Shown here: positions 45,018 to 57,100 of the stretch, one piece after another
How the letters are laid out: each line of letters begins with the position of its first letter
Numbering within the stretch: position 1 is the first letter of the stretch
Origin: Ciona intestinalis
Lineage: Eukaryota; Chordata; Ascidiacea; Phlebobranchia; Cionidae
Assembly: GCF_000224145.3 (NCBI RefSeq)
Contig: NC_020171.2
Location: 2,132,619-2,196,618 of the forward strand
DNA: 64,000 nucleotides
Direction of reading: 5' to 3'
Notes under the pieces: model-generated
The model's input: only the letters and a program-made list of their open reading frames with translations
Told to the model about the DNA's origin: nothing
Database searches by the model: none
Program-made: the position numbers and the translations under genes

Positions 45018-48000
45018 TCATGTCGTACTCTCTTCGTCTGTATTGCTTACAATGTTACCGTATATGCCTAGTCCAATTTGAGAATCAGATTGTCGAACTG
45101 TTAATAGAGAAGTTTAATTCAAGTATGATTGAATGAATAAATAAACTTGTTTGACCCTTGCATGATTTACATTACATACCCTCTCTTGACATGTTAGAAG
45201 TATTGTTACTGTTTCTATTTGTTCTTTTTGAACTTGGTGCTGATCTAAAGAGATAAATGCATACAGTTAACTTAGTTGCAGATTTATCAACTGTTATTAA
45301 TATCAGTATACGCATCAAATATAAAAATAACTGAAGCCATAACACCCTGTATTTTAAAATTGTATTACCAAAACAGCAATTCTTATTTATACCTTTAAAA
45401 ACGATAGCAATCAAATTATTAAAGGGAATAAACAGCAAAACGATAGTCATTAAAATACACTAGAGATAGAAAATTATTGAAAAGGGCATCAGTTAAACGC
45501 ATGCCTGTTATTCCCAACATTATTGTAATAACCAAAACATACAATATTAAACAATACCTTTTCTTCTTGACACAGCAGCAAATAGTCACTGCAATAATTA
45601 GCAGTACAAAACCACCCAATGTACCAGCTACTATTGGTATCCATGTTTTATCTAGTTTCAGATGAAGTGGAAAACGTTTAGTAATTTGAATTTAGAGCAC
45701 TCTGTAGGTAATATTAATCTATAACAATTTGTATGTTTTATTCTTTTCAATACATTAAAGTAATATATCAGGTAAAAGTTTAATTTCATGCTTTGGTATT
45801 TGTTTTGCATGTATGTTTCTGTTAAACACATGTGTATTACCACCTTTATTATTGAGATAGACTTGCTATATTACCTATTTGACAAGTTGTCCCTTCGTAG
45901 CCTTTCTTACATTCACACTTAAAACCAGTTACAGCAGCATGTTGACATGTTCCTCCATGCTGACATATTTCCAAATCACAAATATCTAAATATAGATATA
46001 TATATTTATAAAATCTGTGAAAGTGTGTGATCTATTTGGGCTGCAAACTTGCAATTATTACCTGTTTCACAATTTGCGCCGTTAAAACCCACTGGACAAC
46101 TGCATATATGTCCACTATCAGTTCCAACACAAGTTCCACCATTTTGACAAGAATTAGAGGCGCATAAGTCTGTGAAACCACATTTTAATTTTTATACGTA
46201 CAACCTTCAAGTATCACTAATAGAAAAATGCTAAGTTAACATTGTATGAAGTATATAGGTCACCTATTTCACATCTTGAACCAATATATCCAGACTGGCA
46301 TTCACACTTAGCTTCACTACTTGTTTGGATGCAATTCCCACCATTTTTACAAGTGTCCTTCCTGCATAGCTCTGCAAAATAATTTGTAAAAGAGCCCAGT
46401 GAGATGTAAAATGAAGATTCTTTAACTTTGGAGAGTTTATGATAAAAACACCATAGCTTGGCAATGTGTTAAATAATGTAGCTTTTACTTTGTTACATTA
46501 CGTATATTATAACTACCCTTACATTACGTATATTATAACTACCCTCTATTGCCCGCCGTNNNNNNNNNNNNNNNNNNNNNNNNNNNNNNNNNNNNNNNNN
46601 NNNNNNNNNACATTCAGCACGTATTCACCTGTTTCACAATATGTACCAATAACTCCAACAGGACAATCGCATTTATATCCACCATTCGTTCCAATACATG
46701 TACCACTGTTCTTACATGGGTTTGGATGACAATGGTCATCTGTAATCACAACATTACTACTTATTATTTAATTAACTATAAAAGTTTTTACCTCTTTGGC
46801 AAATGTAGTTTTTTGGGTTAAACGTAAAATCATCTCCCCATGCTCCAAATATGTTTGGATATTCTGGCATATCATCAAAGTTATAAACATAAACTGCAAC
46901 ATTTGAACTACCATTAGGGTCCAGGGGCGAATACCAGTTTTCATATTCATCATACATGCCACTACCATCGCTCCATTTCCAGTTGTGTTTGTTTGACATT
47001 GAACCTCCTTGACTAACTTTGCAACTGCCACTACAAGACCCTCCAATCCAGTAACCTCTAAACAAATCACTCCATGCCTCATTTGGTTTATGCTTCCACA
47101 GTTCAATTTGGTGTTGTATTGCACTCTGTATTTCTACAGTATTAATTATTGCCAGTTTTCCACCTTCCTTTACACAAGCAGTGTTCGCATCATTGTGATC
47201 AAGTCTTCCATTTTGATCATCAAACCGATACAACAAATATTCCACATCGGCAACGAAAACAGATGTTGAATCAGCTGTTAAACAACAAATTCTAAACTTA
47301 GTTTATATAACTACACAAAAAAATTAAATTACCTTAAGTTGTTATGATCAGTAGCAAATTTTTCCTTATTTTTTTACACTCATTTTGTTTAGTCTGAGCT
47401 TGTGGTATATAAAGAAAAGTGTAACTTACCAGTTTCACAATTTCCACCACTAAACCCGGGCTTACAATGACAAGTATAACTTCCACTAGATGTTGACTGA
47501 TATGTACCACCATTCTGACAGGGGTCTGAATTACCAGGTTTATCTGTAATCATATCATTAGTATATAATGTTTTATTACCTATAACAGAGTTTACCTCTT
47601 TGGCAAATGTAGTTCTTGTAGCTATGGAGATCATCATCTCCCCATGCTCCAAATATGTTTTGATATTCTGGCATATCATCAAAGTTATAAATATATGCTG
47701 CCTGATTGGAACCACCATTAGGGTCCAGAGGTGAGTACCAGTTTGTGTATCCACCAAACATATCAAAACCATTGTTCCATTTCCAGCTTGGTTCGTTTGC
47801 CACTAAACCTCCTTGACTAACTTTGCAATTGTAGCTACAAGACCCTCCAATCCAGTAACCTCTGTACAAACCCTTCCAACCATCATTTGGGTAATGCTTC
47901 CACAGTTCAAGTTGTTGTTGTATTGCATTCTGTATATTTGCATCGTTAATTATTGCCAGTTTTTCACCTTCGTGTGCACAAGCTGTATATGCGTCATAAT

Positions 48001-48385
48001 AATTAAGCCTTCCATTTTGATTATCAAACCGATGCAACAAATATTCCAAGTCACCAATGACAACAGATGTTGGGTTAGATGCTAAACAACAAGGTTTAAA
48101 CTTAGTTATATATAACATACCATAATTTGTTTATTTCTTCGGATACGGTAGCGAAGATCGGGTAAATTAGCACAACAAAGAGAAGGGTATGCTGCAGGTG
48201 AAAACTACTTAAATAAAAGTATTAGATAAGGCGTGCCTGCTAAACCTATATTACAGTATTAATTAACTCATATTGAGTTGTATTTAATTAAAACAAAATA
48301 TAAGGACATAAAAAGCCTCACAATTACCTTTAGCTGTTATGACCAGAAGCAAACTGATGAAACCTTTAAATTTTCCTCCATGCAT
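45018..48385 (-). CDS. Gene A: lectin/EGF single-pass receptor with short tyrosine-motif tail
   Basis: Eleven exons join in phase (605 codons plus stop): 48385-48328, 48081-47596, 47543-47430, 47274-46792, 46739-46629, 46371-46264, 46169-46062, 45985-45875, 45651-45558, 45244-45180, 45097-45018. Order: signal peptide (MHGGKFKGFISLLLVITA), CTLD, EGF, second CTLD, four EGF repeats, transmembrane helix (VAGTLGGFVLLIIAVTICCC) and a tail of about 50 residues. Both CTLDs carry WIGG and a DPN-type site. Their closest relatives in the window are the first CTLD of RPTP-2 and each other. The EGF between the CTLDs lacks two of its six Cys. The tail ends LGIYGNIVSNTDEESTT, one YxxI motif. A 50-N gap (46560-46609) lies in an intron and could hide one or more EGF exons. 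An adhesion or recognition role is inferred from the domains only. Confidence 0.85.
46560..46609. other. Assembly gap (50 N)
   Basis: Run of N inside an intron of gene A. On its left side a short direct repeat (ACATTACGTATATTATAACT, twice, 46496-46550) probably caused the break. Confidence 0.99.
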
Positions 48386-48546
48386 TTTTGTACGATTGTT
48401 GATTAGTTTGAACTGATTTAAAGAATACATAACTTTTGATACTAATTCATTTTGCTAAAATGAAAGGTTGCTGATGTGTGTTTACTTAAACACATTGTTT
48501 GTACAGTATATTTACTTGCCCAATTTACCAACGCCATTTACTAATC

Positions 48547-49046
48547 NNNNNNNNNNNNNNNNNNNNNNNNNNNNNNNNNNNNNNNNNNNNNNNNNNNNNN
48601 NNNNNNNNNNNNNNNNNNNNNNNNNNNNNNNNNNNNNNNNNNNNNNNNNNNNNNNNNNNNNNNNNNNNNNNNNNNNNNNNNNNNNNNNNNNNNNNNNNNN
48701 NNNNNNNNNNNNNNNNNNNNNNNNNNNNNNNNNNNNNNNNNNNNNNNNNNNNNNNNNNNNNNNNNNNNNNNNNNNNNNNNNNNNNNNNNNNNNNNNNNNN
48801 NNNNNNNNNNNNNNNNNNNNNNNNNNNNNNNNNNNNNNNNNNNNNNNNNNNNNNNNNNNNNNNNNNNNNNNNNNNNNNNNNNNNNNNNNNNNNNNNNNNN
48901 NNNNNNNNNNNNNNNNNNNNNNNNNNNNNNNNNNNNNNNNNNNNNNNNNNNNNNNNNNNNNNNNNNNNNNNNNNNNNNNNNNNNNNNNNNNNNNNNNNNN
49001 NNNNNNNNNNNNNNNNNNNNNNNNNNNNNNNNNNNNNNNNNNNNNN
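48547..49046. other. Assembly gap (500 N, size probably nominal)
   Basis: It separates the start of gene A from the orphan terminal exon of gene B. Because A and B are inverted paralogues, the missing sequence probably includes the other exons of B. Confidence 0.97.
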
Positions 49047-49104
49047 GCAACTTAATTGTTGATTAATTTTCACAAAAGTGCAACGTAATTAGCAACATTA
49101 TCAA

Positions 49105-49195
49105 CCCACAAAGTAACATACATAGTAACCTGTAAGCTGGCACGAGGTGTACGAAACAGAACACCCAATGTTTAACGAATGTCGTTTTCATTTAT
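49105..49195 (+). repeat. SINE tail unit
   Basis: A plus-orientation tail unit (GGCACGAGGTGTACGAAACA) between the gap and the gene B exon. Confidence 0.6.
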
Positions 49196-49363
49196 TTATT
49201 CAATATTAATATCAAAGAGATTATTTGTAAGCAGATAAATTGAAATGATTTAGTATAAATCAAAACACTCATGTTATAATAAGGCCAAGCTAAGACAAAA
49301 GAAATTTCATTCATTTTTCTTTGCATGAAACTGCTGTTGTATAACACTGTTGTTTTTTATTAG

Positions 49364-49479
49364 CACCTGGACAACCAACCATGAACACCGATGTAGGACC
49401 AGACATATATTACAATGTTCATACATACGCTAACATTGCACAAACTACTGATGAAGGGGACTACGTTACTTTGTCTTGA
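49364..49479 (+). CDS. Gene B (partial): orphan C-terminal exon with ITAM-like motif
   Basis: Only the last exon is present. A good acceptor (TTTTTTATTAG) opens an exon in phase 1 encoding about 38 residues that end YANIAQTTDEGDYVTLS and then a TGA stop. YANI and YVTL are eight residues apart, which fits the ITAM pattern YxxI/L-x(6-12)-YxxI/L; a further Tyr pair (IYYNV) precedes them. In known receptors such tails, once phosphorylated by Src-family kinases, recruit Syk-type kinases. The last 15 residues align with the gene A tail, and the 3' flank matches the gene A 3' flank in inverted orientation, so this is the end of a gene A paralogue. No upstream exon is visible between the gap and this exon. 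Confidence 0.65.
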
Positions 49480-49496
49480 AAGTTAAACTTAAGATA

Positions 49497-49693
49497 CAAT
49501 AGGGTGGGGGAAGATAGAACACTTTTTCATTCTATTTTCTTGTCCCATTTGGTAGTAAACCAAGAACATTTATAAAATTATAAAACTTTATCCTCACAAC
49601 TCCCATGGACTGTTGTTAAATGTTTAAAACATGATCAGGATATTTGGATAATATGTTCTAAAGGTGTCCCATCTTACCCACACTACTATACAT
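49497..49693. repeat. MITE, first subfamily
   Basis: A near-complete copy starting 18 bases after the gene B stop codon, therefore inside its probable 3' UTR. The gene A 3' flank has no matching MITE, so insertion came after the A/B duplication. Confidence 0.75.
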
Positions 49694-51194
49694 TTTATTC
49701 GCTGAACTTTTTGGGGTAAACTTTGACGGCGTTATTGTTTTGAATTTGTATTTATGGTTTATCTTCACCCTTATAATTTTATTTCACTGCATATTTTATG
49801 TTCTTTTTAATCAATCTTCATAATTTCAAGTTGCATACAATCAATGCTAATTGTCTTGTTGTTTTTTACCATTCATATTAAAAGCCCAACCCATTTATAT
49901 ATAAAGTGCAATGTAATATTGTGTTGTTTATCTAATTATAATATGTATTAAAATAATCATTGTTTACAAAGTTTTATAGCAAACTGTAGCTTTGTTCTTC
50001 GTTACCGTATTCGGCAAGACGAATAAAAATGGTAAAATTTTGAAAATAACTTGAACTCAAAATACCTGATTTAATGATTTATTTAATTAAACCACTATAC
50101 TGAATGTTATTTATACAACACAGCTTAAAGTATTTATATACATTACTTAAGATTAAGCGTGCGAATAAAACAGGTTTTATAATGCTAGCTTTAAAGGCTT
50201 TTTATGTTGTTTAGGATATTGCAAGCTTCATAAAAACTGAAAACAGAACAGTTATAAACTTAAAATGGCTGTTTAACTTTGTTGCATTGTAACCTAAATT
50301 ACATTTGTATTTATATTGGCACACCAATCTAAGTTAAGTAGGCCATATTACAGGTGTGTTATATAATAAATAGCAAGCTATATAAAAACTGAAAAAAGCA
50401 CAGTATAAAACCCAAAATCAAGTATGCATACAAACAGGTGTATTTAGGATATAGCAATCTGTATAAAAACTGAACAACAGCACAATTTAAAACCCCAAAT
50501 CAAGTAAGAATATAAACAAGGGTGTTTGGGATATAGCAAGTTTATATAAATATAATAACAGCATTGATTTTAACTTAAAATCATTAAAATAGCTGTGTTT
50601 AAAACATTACAAGTCTTAATCAACAGCATTGTTTTTTTAACTTAAATCTCTGTTTAGCAAAAAAAGCATTGTTATTATGTCCCAAAGGTAAAATAATTTT
50701 CTAAGACTGTGATAATAGATGATACCTTATGTATTGATTAACCGAGTAAATGTAAAACATTGTAGACAGCTTTATTTACATGAACCATTATAGATTACGA
50801 TGTACACAGTGCATACAACAACAGTATTGTTTTAAACCTAAAATCTCACTCTACCAAAAAACAATTGTTATTACGCCGTAAAGGTAACTTTTAAGTCTGT
50901 AATCATAAATGTAACCTTTTGTATTGATTCTTATGTAGATATAAAACATTGTATGCGGCTTTGTTTACACAAACCTTGATAGCTTATGATGTACGTAGTG
51001 CATATATTATCTGTCTTACCACAGAGGGCTATGCAAACAAACTGTAAAAGGCAACCTGGGCTCATAAATCTTGTTGTCTCCGCTGTATTTAAACACAAAA
51101 CGAAAGTGATCAACTATGTTAGTTCTGCTTAGCGCTGGAAGTATATACTGGGTTTTATATTGGGATATTTAGGCGTAAAGAAATCTAATTAGAA
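49694..51194. other. Spacer between gene B and RPTP-2
   Basis: About 49840-50040 is the second arm of the A/B inverted repeat (GTGTTGTTTATCTAATTATA, GCAAACTGTAGCTTTGTTCT). About 50200-50600 has three diverged units around ATATAGCAA and TATAAAAACTGAA. About 50655-51005 is a tandem duplication with a period near 196 bases (TTGTTATTATGTCCC versus TTGTTATTACGCCGT). No exon was recognised; the RPTP-2 promoter should lie at the right end. Confidence 0.6.
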
Positions 51195-54100
51195 ATGCAT
51201 GAAGGAACAATTCTAGTTGTCGTTACTTTGCTGTTGGTTGTAACAACGCAAGGTAAGTTACATTAAAACTAAATGATTATTTTCATAAGTTTAAAACTTG
51301 AATTTTTACAGCTAACCCAGCAACTGTTGTCGTTGGCGACTTGGAATATGTGTTGTATAAGTTTGATGGCACAACTGGAAAGCTTGGTTACAATGATGCA
51401 AATGCTGCTTGTGTAAATATTAGTGGTGAGCTTGCTATAATTAATGATGTGGGTATACAAGATGCAATACAACCGCTTTTACAAACTGATGCTGGTACAA
51501 CTAGTTGGGAAATGGGTTATTGGATTGGTGGATATTGTACCAGCTATTGCAATGCTGCTTCCAACTCTGGCAGACAAAAAAACTGGAAATGGAGCAATGG
51601 TAGTAGAATGTATGATGGCTACACAAACTGGTATTCAATCCTAGAACCAAATGGAGATTCAAATGTTGGAGCATATGTTTATAACTTTAATGATATGGGA
51701 GGATATTCAAATACGTTTGGAACATGGGGAGATGATGATGTTAATACCCTTAAGAACTACATTTGCCAAAGACGTAAACTGTGTTATAGTTAACTAATTA
51801 TTAGGTACTAATGTTGTGATTACAGATAACAATTGTAATCAAAATCTATGTCATAACGGTGGTACTTGTGTAAATACAGCCACTGGTAGTTACACTTGTC
51901 ACTGTCTACCTGGCTTCGGTAAACCAAATTGTAAAACAGGTAAGTTCGCACCAAAACCCATTTTATTTTCACTTATTGATGAGTAGACGCAACAAGATTT
52001 TACCTTTAAAATAATATTTTACAGAGTATTGCAACCCTAATCCTTGTCAGAATGGTGGAACTTGTACTGGAATCGATGGTGGATATGCATGTGATTGCCA
52101 AGTGGGATTTATTGGTACAAACTGTACAACAGGTGATAAAGATATACCACGTTTAGTTTAAGCGTTTTTATATTATTATTTTAAAATTATTAAGTTTTTG
52201 AATAAATGAGTGTAGTTTATATAGATTTAAGGGTTGTTGGTTTTTGTTTGTGTCACAATTTGGATAACCCATTAGGTGAATTAATATGGTTAAGTATCTT
52301 TCTCAAGGACACATACGCCCACAATTGTGGCAGCATCCCTTGAACTCATAACCTATAAAGGCAAGCGCTATGTCATTTTGAAACTGGTAAATAATTTTGT
52401 TTCACAGATTTATGCAAACCCAGTCCTTGTCAAAATGGTGGAACTTGTATTGGAACGAATGGTGGTTATAAATGTAATTGCCCAGTTGGAGTGGTTGGTA
52501 CATATTGTGAAAACAGGTGAATTACTCACTATACAAAACAAGTAATTAAAAAAGGCTTCATGTTAAACTGTTTATCTAGTTTTACTGTACTAGAAACACA
52601 GACAACATTAGTTGNNNNNNNNNNNNNNNNNNNNNNNNNNNNNNNNNNNNNNNNNNNNNNNNNNACAGTGCACAGTAATAGATATATATTCTATTTACAA
52701 ATTTAATAAACTACACCATGGTTTACTGCTCACAATTCTGTCAACAATGTAAAAATATTTCAACTTTTTATTCACAGATTTATGCAACCCTAGTCCATGT
52801 GAAAACGGCGGAACTTGTGATAGACTTGATGGTGATTATCAATGTGATTGCCCACTTGGAGTGGTTGATAGAAATTGTACAACAGGTAAAGTGAAAAGAG
52901 TTGCTAATACTTATTGCTTGGTCATGAAAAACTCTACATTATTCATGCTTTTTGACACTAATTCTTTTCGTAAATGGTGTATTGTATAGTTATGCTTTAT
53001 TACAGATTTATGCGACTCTAGTCCTTGTCAAAATGATGGAACTTGCATTGGGACTGATGGTGGATATGAATGTAACTGCCAGGGTGGATATAACGGCACA
53101 TATTGTGGAACAGGTAAGCCAGAAACACTGTTTACTAGAATATATCTATAATTCTTGCTACAACAGGAAGGCTTTAAAGTAACATAGTAGGTTTTGGAAA
53201 CATAGTAAATGTTTTCATCCCCTTTATCGTCACATTTGGTAGTAAATAAAAAAATTATTTACAAAATGATAAAACGGTATCCTCACGACTCTAAAAGAGC
53301 ATTGTTAATTGGTAAAAACACGATTAGGAAACATGGGATATTATCAGTATCCATCTTACTCCGCAGTATTATACAATATATTTGTGTAGCAATGATTAAT
53401 CTTTTAATGGGACATTCAAGGTTGTTACCCTCTAAACTACACCACTAAGTACAAGCCTACACAAGTTACTTTTACTGTTGTTTGATCTATATAGTTAAAA
53501 TTAATCAAGGTTGTTTGGGTGGCTGTAAAACAAGCCTGGCACAAATCATACACACACTGGCACATTAAGAGACACATTACTTTTACTGCTGTTTGATCTG
53601 CATAGTTAAAGTTAATCTTTAATCATATTTAGGACGAATAACAAGACAAGCCTGGCCTAAATCATATATATACTGGCACATTAAGCTCCACATATAGAAT
53701 GGAATGGGGAATAGTCAACCCTGTACCAATGTAATAAAAATGGTGTAATGTAATAATTAACCTCACACACATATAGAATATTATTACTGTACTTTACATA
53801 CAAGAATCCTTAAACTATATGAACATCAGATCAGAGTCAGATTCGCAGATTTACTATAAGTCTGTAGCAATGTATTCATATTATGGAGTAACTTTACTTT
53901 TTCTAATACACAGATCTATGTAACTTTAAAACTTGTCAAAATGGCGGCACTTGTCAGAATACAGGAGATGCAATCAACTGTAATTGTGTAGCAGGATTCT
54001 ATGGAAATGATTGTGAAAATAGTAAGACAACTTGCATATATACAAATTCCACTTTAACCTAATGAAAACTATTCCATTACAGCACCATGCACATCGGGCC

Positions 54101-57100
54101 CATGTCAAAACATGGGGACCTGCAGTATAAACCCTCCAGGGTATACTTGTAACTGTGGGGATGGCTATATAGGAACAGATTGTGAAACAGGTTTCATTTT
54201 AATATATATTTTTTAGCTAGAGTCAATATAAGCAAATGATTCATACTGTCTAGCTAGGCTTGACAATATTATTGTGGCCCTTTCTGGGTTGTCTAAATTG
54301 TCAGCCATATGGAAAAACATTCACCCACAAAGTTACATACGTGATAACTTGTAAGAAACAGAACATTTGTGTTATAACAACTTGCCCTGCCATGCAGGAT
54401 AAATAAGTTACATACATTGTAACTCGTAAGCAGGAACGAGGTGTATGAAACACCCGTGTTATATGACTGTCGTTTCTTTGCCATGCGAAGATAAAAAAGT
54501 TACATACATTTATATTTTAGACCTATGCAAAGTTGGTACTTGTGAAAATGAAGGGACTTGCAACAGAATGCCTGGAAACTTTAGCTGTACCTGCTTGCCA
54601 GCTTATGAAGGACGGCAGTGCTCAATTGGTAAAACAATCATAATAATATATACCTTAACACAGCGTATATTAACTTTATGGTATTTAAACAGTGCATCCT
54701 ATATTAACAGTAAAGATATAAAGTGACTGTAATAAATTCCGAATCTGACCCTGATCTGATGCTCATAGAGTTGAACGATTCTTGTGTAAAGAAATATAGT
54801 AAGAATCTGGTTCTACGAACACGTAATCGACCAAATCAAATCCTACCAATTGTATAATGAAAGAAATATATAATGGCAACGCCTAAATGGGAACATCAGT
54901 CTCTGCAAAAGAAGGATAGAATAATACAGAATGAATATACGTAATCCAAAAACAAACCATGTCAAAAATATGTTAACAATACATTAAGTCATGAGTTTAA
55001 AAGTTACTTTACATTTTCAGCCACTTTTTCTTTGAATGCACAAGGAACATGTGCTGTACATGTAAACGACAAAGCCGTGACATTCGAAAATGCAAAATCA
55101 AACTGTGTTAGTTTGAATGGTGCATTGCTTATCATAAAGGATGAAAACACACAACATTGGACAGAACAAGTTGTTCAAACTATTTATCCCAACTCTAAGG
55201 CTGCTGGTTCTATATATTGGATTGGGGGGCAAAACGAAACAGGTGAGGATGATATAAAGATATAAATAAATATAAATTGCTCGTTTGTCTGCTAGGCGTA
55301 GAGACCACGCTTATTTTCTTCATAATGTAAATATGTTTTAACTGTAAGCCTGTTTCACCAACTGTTGTTTTGTCGCTATATCCTGTCTTTTCAATTGAAA
55401 TATTTTTTAATCTTCACTAATCTAATTGAAGAGACAAATAAAGTTATTATTATTATTGTTATATCAAAAAAATTGTCAGGGTGGAAATGGTTAGACGGTA
55501 GCGATATACCCACATCCTCTAATGAAGATGGATTTCAAAATTGGTTGAAATCAGATGATGCCCCAACAAAAGAATGCTTAAGTATGACGTACCCATTTAA
55601 CAATGACTCGTTAAAATGGACAAACGAAAACTGTGGAATGAGCGCAGGGTATATATGCGAGAGAACAGGTGAAATATTTAGTTGGAGTCTAAAGCAACAA
55701 GTTTCCAAATGTGTGTATTATCTGTGTGTGATGTGTGTCTTAAACAGGTCAGCTTTATGTCCTTTCATTTAAAAGTAAAATATTTTTACCGTAAAAACAA
55801 CATTTTGGGCGTAGTTTCTTTAAAAATGCTCACTGAACTTTCCAACTTATTAGCAGGCACAGAGTTGGCCCTTCTCATTTATCATTTAAAAGTAAAACCT
55901 AATGATTTATTTTACAAATTTTTACTATTTTTTTATTTTGTGTATATTTTGTTAAAAATGACCACCCAAAATCTTTACAAAAGAAAAACAATTTAAAATT
56001 TTAATTTAAATACCCAGTAAAGTCTTTTTTGTAATTAATAATAACAAATTATGTTATGTGTTTTCAAAATTTAGATTTAGACCCTTGTAAGAACCACACT
56101 TGTCAAAATGGAGCAAAATGCAGTTCCTCTGGCTGCCATTACTCTTGTGTTTGTGCGTCCGGGTTTACGGGCACAGATTGTGAAAATGTTGTTGCAGGTA
56201 ACTTTAAATAATCACCATCAAAGTTGTATGTCGACAATACACTTAACGACATTTACTCAAACCCAGTCAACTATTATTACGACTTTATGAGACAATCACT
56301 CAAAATAAAACAGAACACCCCTGTTATAATGACTGTAGTTGCCCCGCCATGCAAAGATAAATAAATTACATTTATGGTAACTCGTTATCAGGCACGAGGT
56401 GAATGAAACAGAACACTTGTGTTATACCGACTGTTGTTTCCCTGTCATGAGAGGTTAAATAAGTTACATCCAATGACACACACATAATATCATGTGTTGA
56501 ACAAATATTGTCTATGTTTTAAGGGCCTTCCTCTGGATCTGGTGAAGAAATATGGATAGCAATAGGAATCGTTATTCCGTTGTGCATTCTTTTAGCAATT
56601 GGGGGGTATATGTTTTATAAGCGGCGAAAGTAAGTGCTCTCTTTCTATATATGTATATATATGTATGTTTGTCCATATGGATTCAGGCCATATATAGAGA
56701 GGCCATATATGGTTAGCATGAACATAAATATACCAGCCTATATATACAACGCAATTGATTCAATACAAACATAATAACTCATATATATATGTATGTTACA
56801 ATTGTTTTCATTTTGACGGATTTAGGCTTTTTATATATGTGCAAAAACAGGGATTTTTTAAACAACTTTAATACAAATGTAACATCCTATACATAAGTCA
56901 CAATTTTCTACATTTTTAAACGCTCTGGCATAAAATCGTATAACCGGTGATGTTGCAATTTAACAAGCTCCAAAAATAGATAAATAATAAAGTCTATGTT
57001 TTGTTTGAGGTAGCCAAAACAAAAGAGCTTATATATTTCATATTCTAAAGATAGGGTATAAGGGTTCCCCTGTATTTGATTAAGACAGATTTTGTTTGCA

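Noticed and set aside
45018..48385. Gene A as a dead fragment of a phosphatase gene
   Set aside because: It has a complete in-phase set of exons from signal peptide to stop with its own membrane helix and tail, so it looks like a gene in its own right.
48468..49073. Open frames running through the N block
   Set aside because: They are artefacts of undetermined bases and encode nothing readable.
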